This document shows positions 25,945 to 33,976 of a stretch of DNA of 64,000 bases, in pieces. The translations under genes and the position numbers were made by a program. The stretch is from Spirochaetia bacterium (GTDB lineage Bacteria; Spirochaetota; Spirochaetia; Treponematales; Treponemataceae). Location: positions 29,711 to 93,710 of the forward strand of contig CAAGIS010000140.1 of the NCBI GenBank assembly GCA_900769985.1, in the 5' to 3' direction. Below the pieces are notes generated by a model. The model was not told the DNA's origin. It worked only from the letters and a program-made list of their open reading frames with translations, and did not search any database. Positions within the stretch are counted from its first letter, which is position 1. Each line of letters starts with the position of its first letter.

Positions 25945-27744
25945 TTAAATCAATTTTTCAAGTTCATCGACAATTTCCTTGAACTTATCAAGAGCCTTTT
26001 GTATTGGTTCAGTTTTTGACATGTCAACTCCGGCAACTTTTAAAGATTCAATCGGATAGCGTGAACCGCCTGATTTGAGGAATTTGAAATAATCTTCCCG
26101 TTCAGATTCTCCGCCGTTTGTAACTCTGTCTGCCAAAGCCATTGCTGCAGAAATTCCTGTTGCATATTTGTAGACATAAAATGAATTATAGAAATGCGGA
26201 ATTCTAAGTCCTTCCATATCTGAGTTTTCTTCAAATTTCATTGTGTCGCCAAAGTACTGGACTAAAAGTTCGCGATAGATTTTGCGCAGTATTTTTGCAG
26301 AAAGTGGAGTTCCGTTTTCTACGAGTTCATGAACTTTAAGTTCGTATTCTGCAAACATTGTCTGCCTGTGGAGTGTTGCAAGAATGTCGCCTGCGCGCAT
26401 TGAAAGGTAGTAAAGTTTTTCTTCTTTTGATTTTGAATTTTTTAGAAGATACTGAAAGACTAATTCTTCGTTGAATGTCGAGGCAACTTCAGCTTCAAAA
26501 ATTGTATAGTTATAGTGCATGAACGGATTGTTATGGCTTGAGTACCAGGAGTGCATTGAGTGTCCGCCTTCGTGTGCCATCGTAAAAACATCACGAATTA
26601 CGTCTTCTTTGTAGTTGAGCAGAATGTAAGGGTAGCCTGTGTAACAGCCGCTTGAAAAAGCACCGCTCCGCTTTCCTTTATTTTCGTAACGGTCAACCCA
26701 GCCGTTTTTAAGTCCGCTACACAATGTGTCGGTATATTCTTTTCCGAGAGGACTGAGTGCCTGGCGGCAGATTTCTACTGCCTGATCGTAAGTTGTGTGA
26801 ATGCTGATGTCTTTTGTAAACGGCATGTAGACATCATAATGGCGCAGGTCTTCTGTTCCGAGTGCTTTCTGGAAAATTCTGTAATATCTGTGAAGCGTGT
26901 CAAAATTTTTGTGAACTGTATCAATAAGGTTTGTGTAAACTTCAACAGGTACTTTGTTTGAGTAAAGCGCTGCTTCAATGCAGGAACTGTAGCCTCGTGC
27001 GCGTGTTTCAAAAATGTCCTGATTTACGCTTCCTGCATAAAGACTTGCAAGTGTGTTTTCGTGTTTTTCAAAAACTCCGTAGAATCTTTCGTATGCAGCT
27101 TTGCGTATATTGCGGTCAGGATTTTTAAGGAACTGACTCCATGTTGTCTGTGTAAGCGGAAGCTGTTTTCCGTCAACTTCGATTGTGCCGAAATCAAGTT
27201 CAACATTTTCAAGTATGCTGAACGTTTTATAGGCCGTTTCTGAAGTTTCCTGCTGAAGTGCAAGTATGCGTTCTTCTTTTTCTGAAAGAATGTATGGTTT
27301 TAAATGAAGCAGTTTTTTTATATAGATTTTGTACTCTGAAAATTCAGGTGTGTTTATCCAGCTTTCAAGTTTTGAACTGTCGATTGCAGTAATTTCTGTA
27401 TCGAAAAAACTTAATTCGCTTGAAGCTTTTACGACAGCCATTTGCGCACGACCTTCTTTGTCTGTAGCATCGTTGTCGCTCTCGTCTGCATTGTGCATCA
27501 GGCTTGCATAGTTTTCGACGATTTCAGCAGTTTGCCAGAGTTCGCTGTATTTTTTCAATGCTTCAAGCAGCGTTTCTTTTGAAGTTCCAAGCTTTCCTTT
27601 ATATTGAACAATCTCCTGTGCCATCGGTTCAATTTTTGCAAGAGAAAGTTCCCAGTCATTATCAGTTTTAAAAAGCGATGTTAAATCCCATTTGTCTGAA
27701 TCCGGAATGTCTTTCCGATTCGGAATTGTTTTTTCTGTAGTCAT
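25945..27744 (-). CDS. pepF: Oligoendopeptidase F
   Basis: A 599-residue M3-family zinc oligopeptidase, cytoplasmic, which degrades short peptides. The metal motif HEGGH is at residues 391-395 (MAHEGGHSMHSWYSS), with the third ligand in the downstream IFEAEVASTFNEEL helix. Length and the C-terminal YATGISAAMALADRV block fit PepF. A perfect TATAAT ends 7 nt before the ATG with no SD. The window's oligopeptide ABC transporter (53377-59244) may feed it substrates. Confidence 0.95.
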   Translation of the reverse strand: MTTEKTIPNRKDIPDSDKWDLTSLFKTDNDWELSLAKIEPMAQEIVQYKGKLGTSKETLLEALKKYSELWQTAEIVENYASLMHNADESDNDATDKEGRAQMAVVKASSELSFFDTEITAIDSSKLESWINTPEFSEYKIYIKKLLHLKPYILSEKEERILALQQETSETAYKTFSILENVELDFGTIEVDGKQLPLTQTTWSQFLKNPDRNIRKAAYERFYGVFEKHENTLASLYAGSVNQDIFETRARGYSSCIEAALYSNKVPVEVYTNLIDTVHKNFDTLHRYYRIFQKALGTEDLRHYDVYMPFTKDISIHTTYDQAVEICRQALSPLGKEYTDTLCSGLKNGWVDRYENKGKRSGAFSSGCYTGYPYILLNYKEDVIRDVFTMAHEGGHSMHSWYSSHNNPFMHYNYTIFEAEVASTFNEELVFQYLLKNSKSKEEKLYYLSMRAGDILATLHRQTMFAEYELKVHELVENGTPLSAKILRKIYRELLVQYFGDTMKFEENSDMEGLRIPHFYNSFYVYKYATGISAAMALADRVTNGGESEREDYFKFLKSGGSRYPIESLKVAGVDMSKTEPIQKALDKFKEIVDELEKLI

Positions 27745-27751
27745 GAAAGTT

Positions 27752-27757
27752 ATTATA
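27752..27757 (-). promoter_or_regulatory. pepF -10 box, leaderless geometry
   Basis: TATAAT on the minus strand (27757-27752), 7 nt before the pepF ATG. The only -35 candidate at 17 bp is TTTCCC, which is weak. There is no SD. Confidence 0.55.
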
Positions 27758-27805
27758 TCGATTTTTCATTTGGAGGGAAAGAACCTCCCTCTTTCCCCAG
27801 CACGA

Positions 27806-27824
27806 CTTAGGGCTATGCCCTAAG
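27806..27824. repeat. Perfect hairpin CTTAGGGC-TAT-GCCCTAAG
   Basis: 8-bp arms at 27806-27813 and 27817-27824 with a three-base loop. It sits in the left border of the accessory island between pepF and the AAA ATPase; this GC-rich style differs from the surrounding intergenic DNA. Confidence 0.6.
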
Positions 27825-27855
27825 AACCCGATATGCAAGGGATTTTACGGATGTC

Positions 27856-27899
27856 TTGATTTTCGACTAATTTGAAGTTATACTCCAAATTAGTCGAAA
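27856..27899 (+). promoter_or_regulatory. Promoter with overlapping palindromic operator of the AAA/DUF4143 gene
   Basis: TTGATT (27856-27861), 17-bp spacer and TATACT (27879-27884) form a strong promoter. A 14-bp perfect inverted repeat, TTTCGACTAATTTG (27861-27874) and its complement (27886-27899), overlaps it so that the -10 lies in the loop. A dimeric repressor bound here would block RNA polymerase; the same palindrome would form a hairpin at the mRNA 5' end. Confidence 0.65.
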
Positions 27900-27911
27900 C
27901 AGGAGGCTCAA

Positions 27912-29129
27912 ATGTATATAAATCGTCATATTCTGCCATATCTTGAAAGAATGAAAAAACAGTTTCGGGTTCTTTTGATTACAGGTTCAAGGCAAGTTGG
28001 AAAATCTACATTATTAAAAAATAAACTTCTTCCTGAATATGACTATGTTACGCTTGATGATTTTTCAGATTTAAGCATTGCTCAAAAAGATGCTGCACTA
28101 TTTTTCAAAAATCATCCTCTTCCTGTAATTGTAGATGAAGTTCAGCGTGCTCCAAATCTGTTTCTTCAAATAAAACTCCTTGCTGACAATTCAGAAGAAA
28201 AAGGAAAAATCATTCTTACAGGTTCACAAAGTTATAAATTATTGAGCAATGCCGCAGATTCTCTTGCCGGACGCGTCTGTATCATCAATATGTCATCTCT
28301 TTCTCTTAGGGAAAAATACGGAATTGATTTTAATACGGAGTTTTTGCCGACAGAAGAATATATATCAAAAAGAAAGAAGTCTGTAAAAACATACGCAAAT
28401 CTTTGGAATCATATTTGGCGCGGTAGTATGCCTGAACTTGCAGATGATACTATTGAATGGGAAGCTTTTTATCGTTCTTACATCAGGACTTACATTGACA
28501 GAGATGTTGCAGATTTGATAGATGTAAAAAATCTTGTTAAGTTCAATAATTTTATGCAGTGCATTGCATCTCGTGTGGGAGAACTTTTCAATGCGGACTC
28601 TCTTGCTCGTGATGTCGGCGTTACAAGCAAAACAATTTCTCAATGGACAAGTATTTTGGAGTCCTCTGGTGTTATCAAGCTTTTGCAGCCTTATGAAAAA
28701 AATGTGTCTAACCGTGCCGTAAAGACTCCAAAAATATATTTTATGGATACAGGTCTTGTCTGCCATTTAGTCGGCTGGAGTTCAAGTCAGGTTGCCATGA
28801 ACGGTGCAATGTCAGGCAGCTTGTTTGAGAATTTTGTCGTAAGCGAAATAATCAAGTCTTATTATAATTCCGGGCATGACTCAAAAGATATTTATTTTTA
28901 CCGGGATAAAGATAAAAAAGAAATCGATTTGATTATCGAAAAAGATAATATTCTCTACCCTATTGAAATAAAAAAATCTGCCCAGCCCACAATTGATATG
29001 GCAAAAAGTTTTTCTGTGCTTCATAAAATTCCAGGAAAAACGGTCGGTCAAGGATGTATTTTATGTCAGTGCGATAAAATGCATTATCTGAGCGATAATG
29101 TAGCAGCACTTCCTGTAGAATATATTTGA
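27912..29129 (+). CDS. AAA ATPase with DUF4143 domain
   Basis: A 405-residue ATPase of the AAA_14/DUF4143 type. Walker A is GSRQVGKST (Lys31), Walker B PVIVDEVQ (about 89-96), and a sensor-like IILTGSQSYKLL follows. The C-terminal half contains a winged-helix-like segment (SLARDVGVTSKTISQWTSIL) and a DUF4143 block with a nuclease-like core (YFYRDKDKKEIDLIIEKDN, IEIKKS), resembling PD-(D/E)XK residues. Such genes are scattered, often in many copies, in host-associated bacteria; their role is unsettled. SD AGGAGG is 6 nt before the ATG. It is flanked by hairpin repeats and looks like an acquired unit. Confidence 0.88.
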   Translation: MYINRHILPYLERMKKQFRVLLITGSRQVGKSTLLKNKLLPEYDYVTLDDFSDLSIAQKDAALFFKNHPLPVIVDEVQRAPNLFLQIKLLADNSEEKGKIILTGSQSYKLLSNAADSLAGRVCIINMSSLSLREKYGIDFNTEFLPTEEYISKRKKSVKTYANLWNHIWRGSMPELADDTIEWEAFYRSYIRTYIDRDVADLIDVKNLVKFNNFMQCIASRVGELFNADSLARDVGVTSKTISQWTSILESSGVIKLLQPYEKNVSNRAVKTPKIYFMDTGLVCHLVGWSSSQVAMNGAMSGSLFENFVVSEIIKSYYNSGHDSKDIYFYRDKDKKEIDLIIEKDNILYPIEIKKSAQPTIDMAKSFSVLHKIPGKTVGQGCILCQCDKMHYLSDNVAALPVEYI

Positions 29130-29360
29130 AATTTACAACTACTACAGTCTGCCCACCACATAGAGCTTTGCTTCATGCAATTCCCGTAGTGCGAGTTGGT
29201 CGCGCTATAAGAAATTTATCACTACAACAGTCTGAACGTCACATAGAGAATTGCTTCAAGCAATTCTCGTAGCGCGAGTTGGTCGCGCTATAAGAAATTT
29301 ATCACTACAACAGTCTGAACGCCACATAGAGTTTTGCATTTGCAAAACTCGTAGCGCGAG
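29130..29360. repeat. 83-bp tandem repeat of paired hairpins, three copies
   Basis: Copies at 29130-29212, 29213-29295 and 29296-29360 (last one truncated) begin right after the AAA gene. Each has a spacer with CAGTCTG, hairpin 1 and hairpin 2. Hairpin 1 is GAGAATTGCT/AGCAATTCTC in copy 2 (29246-29268) and GAGTTTTGCA/TGCAAAACTC in copy 3 (29329-29350); the arms differ yet still pair perfectly, while copy 1 is decayed. Hairpin 2 is TAGCGCGA/TCGCGCTA (29270-29290; 29187-29207 with one G-T wobble). The rest of 29361-29403 shows nothing recognisable. Confidence 0.85.
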
Positions 29361-29403
29361 CTGCTTCCATGTTTGTGAGGAATTGAAATTTACGAGCGCT
29401 TAC

Positions 29404-29433
29404 TTGAATTAAGTACGGAAAATTTGATAGATT
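29404..29433 (+). promoter_or_regulatory. Promoter of the SH3-like lipoprotein, leaderless geometry
   Basis: TTGAAT (29404-29409), 18-bp spacer, TAGATT (29428-29433), then 7 nt and the ATG; no SD. Confidence 0.6.
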
Positions 29434-29440
29434 TACTGTT

Positions 29441-30754
29441 ATGAAAATAAGCAAATTTATTCCGTTTTTATTGTTGTCTGTTTTTTTATCAATAACTTCA
29501 TGTTCACGTGCGCTTGGATATTCTATGCTTTTATGGGAACTGCCGGAACATAACATTCAAGACGGGCAGATTGTAAAAGTTTATTTTAAGTCTAATATCA
29601 GTCATGTTTACATTGTGGGCATTCCAGGAAGTAAAGAACGCTACGAAGTTCCTCTCTGGCAGATTACTGTGCCTGCTTCAAAAAAGAAGACAGAAAAAAA
29701 TATAGAAATTTATAAAGACTATCTTCACCAGTACGGAAAAATAAAAGTTGACGGTCTTCCTGTTCGTGAGGAACCTGTAAATACTTCAAAACAGGTTTAT
29801 CGTCTTCATAAAGATGAAATCGTAAAAATACTTTACAAAGGCGAAGGACAGGATGTAATGATTGGAAAAAACAAAAAACTTCCTGGTGACTGGCTTTGCG
29901 TTCTGACAGAAGGCGGAAGCCGCGGCTGGTGTTTTTCTTATAATCTTACTCTGTTTGAAACTGATGGCAGCGGTTCTATCGTAAGGGGCGAGGTTGAAGA
30001 AACTCAGATTACGAATAACGATACTTTGCTTGAGCAGATTCTTAACGCAAAGTGGTATCCTGAAAATTATGCACGCTTTATAAATGACAATATGATTGAC
30101 CTTGAAAATATGAAACTTGCTTATGGGTTTGACACTGGTGTGGAATCTGGAAAAGTTCAAGTCAATATTCCAGAAAAATACAGGTCTGCAAAATATTCAG
30201 GTGCAGAAAAAATTCGCGACAATACTTATTCGCTTACAGGAACTCCTTTTCAGATTATGCTTCGGAATAAAAACCAAATTGTCGTAAATTATTCGACAAG
30301 CGACGGCTCACAGGAAGCTTACACTTTTATAACTCTGTCAGATGACATAAATCTTGCAGAGATTATAGAAAACGAAAAAAAACGCAGGAATGATTTACTT
30401 AGCGAACTTTACAAAGTAACTTCTTTTAACAGTCAGAATTACGGTCAGCTTGTATTCAACAGCGGCAAGACTTTTACCTGGAATGGATTTTCGCTTTTAG
30501 TTCCGTCTGTAATTCCTGCAAGTGCAAAAGGGCGCGGAACTGTCAATATAAAATATTTGCTTTCAAAGGAACTTTCCAGACGTTATGATGGTGTTTTGAC
30601 TTTTAAATTTGACGGCATTACTGATGAAATCAATTTCTTTTATAAACTTTCAAACGATGGATTGAATCTTGAAAACCTCGATGCTTTTTCGATTAAAGAC
30701 AATGTTGCAGTTGCGAGAGCTTCCAGTCCGATGATATTGTTTTTTAAGAAGTAA
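29441..30754 (+). CDS. Lipoprotein with SH3-like domain
   Basis: A 437-residue predicted lipoprotein: signal with lipobox ITSC (about residues 18-21), a short beta-rich N-terminal domain, an SH3-like segment at about residues 105-170 (GLPVREEPVNTSKQVYRLHK, VKILYKGEGQD, GDWLCVLTEGGSRGWCFSYN), and a beta-rich C-terminal region with no family I know. Bacterial SH3 domains commonly bind cell-wall peptides, so an envelope-anchored wall-binding role is plausible. It is followed after 5 nt by an ABC-F gene with no clear SD, which suggests coupling. Confidence 0.75.
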   Translation: MKISKFIPFLLLSVFLSITSCSRALGYSMLLWELPEHNIQDGQIVKVYFKSNISHVYIVGIPGSKERYEVPLWQITVPASKKKTEKNIEIYKDYLHQYGKIKVDGLPVREEPVNTSKQVYRLHKDEIVKILYKGEGQDVMIGKNKKLPGDWLCVLTEGGSRGWCFSYNLTLFETDGSGSIVRGEVEETQITNNDTLLEQILNAKWYPENYARFINDNMIDLENMKLAYGFDTGVESGKVQVNIPEKYRSAKYSGAEKIRDNTYSLTGTPFQIMLRNKNQIVVNYSTSDGSQEAYTFITLSDDINLAEIIENEKKRRNDLLSELYKVTSFNSQNYGQLVFNSGKTFTWNGFSLLVPSVIPASAKGRGTVNIKYLLSKELSRRYDGVLTFKFDGITDEINFFYKLSNDGLNLENLDAFSIKDNVAVARASSPMILFFKK

Positions 30755-30759
30755 GCGAT

Positions 30760-32742
30760 ATGGCATTCGTTCAATTTTCAAAAGTGTCTCTGGCGTTTGG
30801 AGACCGCGATATATTAAAAGATGTTTCTGTAAATCTTGCAACAGGTTCAAAGGTTGCCCTTACTGGTGCGAACGGAGCAGGTAAATCTACGCTGATAAAA
30901 ATTATGGCAGGACTTACAGAACCTGACAGTGGCGAGCGCATTGTTCAAAAAGATACGCGCATTGCATATCTTCCGCAGTCAGGGCTTACCCATCATGGCT
31001 CTACTTTACTTGAAGAAGCTGACAAGGCTTTTCAGTTTGGGTATGACATTCAAGCAGAAATTGAAAATGTAGGCGAGCAGTTAAAGCTAAACCCTGATAA
31101 CACAGATTTCCTTGTTCAGCGTCATTCAGAACTTCTTGCAAAACTTGAAGACTCAGGCTGGTACAGAAGACAGGCTCAGGCAGAAAGCGTTCTGCTTGGA
31201 CTTGGGTTTTCGCGAGAGGATTTTTCAAAACGCACGGAAGAATTTTCTGGCGGCTGGCAGATGCGTATTGCACTTGCAAAGGCGCTTATGCAGAATCCTG
31301 ACATTCTTCTTCTTGACGAACCTACAAACTATCTTGATATTGAAGCCCGCAACTGGCTTGAAACGTTTTTAAAAAATTTTAAAGGCGGTTTTCTGCTTGT
31401 AAGTCATGACAGATATTTTCTTGATGTTACGATAAACGAAGTTTACGAACTTTTTGCAGGCGAATTAAAATCTTATTCTGGAAATTTTTCTCATTATGAG
31501 AAAGTTCGTGAAGTTGAACTCCAGACTTTGATGGCTGAATACGAAAAACAGCAGGAAGAAATATCGCACCTTGAAGATTTTATAAGGCGCTTTGGTTACA
31601 AGGCGACAAAAGCTGCTCAGGCTCAGGACAGGCAGAAAGCGCTCGATAAAATCCTTGCAAACAAAATTGAAATTCCTGAGAGCCTTAAAAAAATTCATTT
31701 TAAATTTCCCAAGGCTCCTCATTCCGGGAACATCGTGTTGCGTATGTCTGAGATTATAAAAAGTTATGACGGAAAAAATAATGTCCTTGATAATTTTGAA
31801 CTTCTGCTTGAAAAAGGTGAGCGACTTGTCGTAGCAGGTCATAATGGAGCCGGAAAATCTACTCTGCTCAGAATTATTGCCGGAGCTGATAAAAATTTTT
31901 CTGGCAAAGTTGAACTTGGCTCAGGCGTTTCTATCGGTTATTTTTCGCAGGACAATGCAGAAACAATTTGCGGCAGTCAGTCTGTCCTTGAATATATCGA
32001 AAACCTTGCACCGCTTGAACTGATTCCTAAAGTGCGTGATATGCTCGGTGCTTTTTTGTTCCGTGGTGATGATGTAAATAAATCGCTTGATGTTCTCTCT
32101 GGCGGCGAAAAAACGCGCATTGCATTGCTTCACCTTTTGCTTCGGCCTGTAAATCTTTTGATTTTAGACGAACCGACAAACCACCTTGACATGCATTCAA
32201 AGGATGTTCTTTTAAGTGCGCTCAAAGATTTCGGCGGAACTGTAATTTTTGTAAGCCATGACAGAGGTTTTATTCAGGCTTTGGCAACGCGCGTTCTTGA
32301 ACTTACTCCAGGAAAATTCCGTAATTTTAAAGGCGATTACGAATATTACATGCAGCGACTTTCAGATGAAGAATCTGGAACAGTCGGAAGTTATGATTCA
32401 GGTACTTTACAAAATCCTGTTGTACAGGGTAATGCAAACGCGCCTGTTTTCAAAAGCAGTTCTGAAACAGAGAAGGCTTCAAAAACTTCCGGCGCTTTGA
32501 GCTGGGAAGAAGAAAAAAAGATTCAGGCAGAAAGGCGCAAAAAAGAAAAAGAAGTTTCGCGCCTTGAAGCTGAAATTTCTGCTGCGGAAGAAAAAATAAA
32601 AGCCCTTCAGAATAAAATGGCAGACCCTCAGGTTTATTCAAACGGCGAAAAAGCAAAAGCCGTTCAACAGGAAATTTCTGACTGTGAAAAAGAACTTGAA
32701 AAACTTAATTCTGACTGGGAAATCGCCGCTGCCGAATTGTAG
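30760..32742 (+). CDS. ABC-F family ATPase
   Basis: A 660-residue soluble protein with two ABC ATPase domains and no membrane segments. Walker A: GANGAGKST (about 37-45) and GHNGAGKST (about 363-371). Signatures: EFSGGWQMRIALAKALMQNP and VLSGGEKTRIALLHLLL. Walker B: LLLDEPTNYLD and LILDEPTNHLD. The linker at about 245-310 is charged and helical (P-site tRNA-interaction motif region). The C-terminus (about 580-660) is a coiled coil, as in Uup-type members. ABC-F proteins act on ribosomes; the subclass cannot be set by eye. Confidence 0.92.
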   Translation: MAFVQFSKVSLAFGDRDILKDVSVNLATGSKVALTGANGAGKSTLIKIMAGLTEPDSGERIVQKDTRIAYLPQSGLTHHGSTLLEEADKAFQFGYDIQAEIENVGEQLKLNPDNTDFLVQRHSELLAKLEDSGWYRRQAQAESVLLGLGFSREDFSKRTEEFSGGWQMRIALAKALMQNPDILLLDEPTNYLDIEARNWLETFLKNFKGGFLLVSHDRYFLDVTINEVYELFAGELKSYSGNFSHYEKVREVELQTLMAEYEKQQEEISHLEDFIRRFGYKATKAAQAQDRQKALDKILANKIEIPESLKKIHFKFPKAPHSGNIVLRMSEIIKSYDGKNNVLDNFELLLEKGERLVVAGHNGAGKSTLLRIIAGADKNFSGKVELGSGVSIGYFSQDNAETICGSQSVLEYIENLAPLELIPKVRDMLGAFLFRGDDVNKSLDVLSGGEKTRIALLHLLLRPVNLLILDEPTNHLDMHSKDVLLSALKDFGGTVIFVSHDRGFIQALATRVLELTPGKFRNFKGDYEYYMQRLSDEESGTVGSYDSGTLQNPVVQGNANAPVFKSSSETEKASKTSGALSWEEEKKIQAERRKKEKEVSRLEAEISAAEEKIKALQNKMADPQVYSNGEKAKAVQQEISDCEKELEKLNSDWEIAAAEL

Positions 32743-32759
32743 GAAAACAAACTGCATTA

Positions 32760-32780
32760 TAAAACAGTTAAACTGTTTTA
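32760..32780. terminator. Bidirectional hairpin between ABC-F and DUF763 genes
   Basis: TAAAACAG (32760-32767) pairs with CTGTTTTA (32773-32780) around a five-base loop. It lies between convergent genes and overlaps the stop codon of the DUF763 gene, so it may end transcription from both sides. Confidence 0.5.
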
Positions 32781-33976
32781 CCACCCCATTCTTTTGAATG
32801 TTTTTTTTCATGCTGAATTGTTTTTTCAAAATCTGCCTCAGGGGAACAGTTTCGTTCAATTTCGAGTGCTGTTTTGTGAAGTCGCTTTATACATTCGCTT
32901 TTATCTTTGTAGCCGAGTTTTGAGCGTGCAATGCTTTCGTGCAGAACTCTGATTGATTCATCGTAGACCTTGAGCGGAACAGGAAACGGATGTCCGTCTT
33001 TGCCGCCATGTGCAAACGAAAATCTTGCAGGGTCTTCAAATCTTGATGGCGTGCCGTAAATTATTTCGCTTACAAGTGTCAGTGACTGGATTGTTCGAGG
33101 CCCCAACCCTTGTGTGAGCAAAAGGCTTTCAAAATCTTTTGGTTCAGCTTCGTAGGCAGTGGCAAGAACTGCTCCAAGGCGTTTTAAATTTACGTCTTCT
33201 GCCTTTACATCGTGATGAGCAGGCATCGTTATTGTCCGCTGTCTGTTTATTTCATAAATCGAGTTTTCGTGTTTCATTATATTTTTAATTTCGCTGATCA
33301 TTCTGTCAGGGTTTTCTTTTGTAAAACTGAGAATCCGCTCTCTTGTTGATTTTGCATGTCTGTCAGTAAGATTTAAAATCAGTCCTTCGTTTTCACCTGT
33401 AATTCCTGAATGCGGCTCTTCAATAAAAGAACGCAAGTTTTCAGAACTCCAGTGATAGCGCCGAGCGGTCTTTGTGTTTACGTTCATTCCCTGCTGGACT
33501 ACAGTCCAATCACCTTCGCTTGATAAAATGAAATTGTGCATGTAAAGCTGGAAGCCGTCCTGCACGGCAGTAGAATCAACCTTTGCAACAAGCTTGCTTG
33601 AGTTTATTAATTTTGTTCCGTCAAGACCTGTTGCATCTGCGAGAAACTGAAGTTCGTCCGGTGTTTTTCTTGAGTACTTGCCACGCCCGCCGCAAATGCA
33701 AAGTCCAAATTCCCTTGCTCTTGAATTTATGCCGCGTTTTAATGCGTACATTACACTTGTTGTAATTCCCGAAGAATGCCAGTCCATTCCCATTACAGCG
33801 CCAAGACTTTGAAACCAGAGCGGATCACTCAATCGTACGAGAACTTCTTTTTTACCGAAGTTTTCGATTATTGATTCTACAATCAAAGTACCCATCTGCA
33901 TCATTCTGTCTGCAAGCCATTTCGGAACTGTGCCGACATGAAGCGGTAAATCTGCGTGCCCTGTCCGCTTAATCAT
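32768..33976 (-). CDS. DUF763 domain protein
   Basis: A 402-residue DUF763 protein. The family start MIKRTGHADLPLHVGTVPKW is seen when translation begins at the ATG at 33976; the frame extends to 34090, but that part is Lys/Arg-rich and is uvrC read in another frame. Conserved blocks include VMGMDWHSSGITTSVMYALK, GGRGKYSRKTPDELQ and TQGLGPRTIQSLTLVSEIIY, the latter resembling a helix-hairpin-helix-like segment, which hints at DNA contact. Its ATG overlaps the uvrC stop by 8 nt, so it is translationally coupled to a nucleotide-excision repair gene. Function is unknown. Confidence 0.85.
   Translation of the reverse strand: MIKRTGHADLPLHVGTVPKWLADRMMQMGTLIVESIIENFGKKEVLVRLSDPLWFQSLGAVMGMDWHSSGITTSVMYALKRGINSRAREFGLCICGGRGKYSRKTPDELQFLADATGLDGTKLINSSKLVAKVDSTAVQDGFQLYMHNFILSSEGDWTVVQQGMNVNTKTARRYHWSSENLRSFIEEPHSGITGENEGLILNLTDRHAKSTRERILSFTKENPDRMISEIKNIMKHENSIYEINRQRTITMPAHHDVKAEDVNLKRLGAVLATAYEAEPKDFESLLLTQGLGPRTIQSLTLVSEIIYGTPSRFEDPARFSFAHGGKDGHPFPVPLKVYDESIRVLHESIARSKLGYKDKSECIKRLHKTALEIERNCSPEADFEKTIQHEKKHSKEWGGKTV

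Noticed and set aside
29130..29360. CRISPR array
   Set aside because: The 83-bp unit is conserved throughout, including the DNA between hairpins; there are no variable spacers and no cas genes.
29130..29360. tRNA or tRNA-like cluster
   Set aside because: The hairpins do not form a cloverleaf, there is no T-loop GTTCRA motif and no CCA-type acceptor stem.
27780..29403. Toxin-antitoxin module
   Set aside because: Despite the palindromic operator there is no second small gene; the only protein is a full-length AAA/DUF4143 ATPase.
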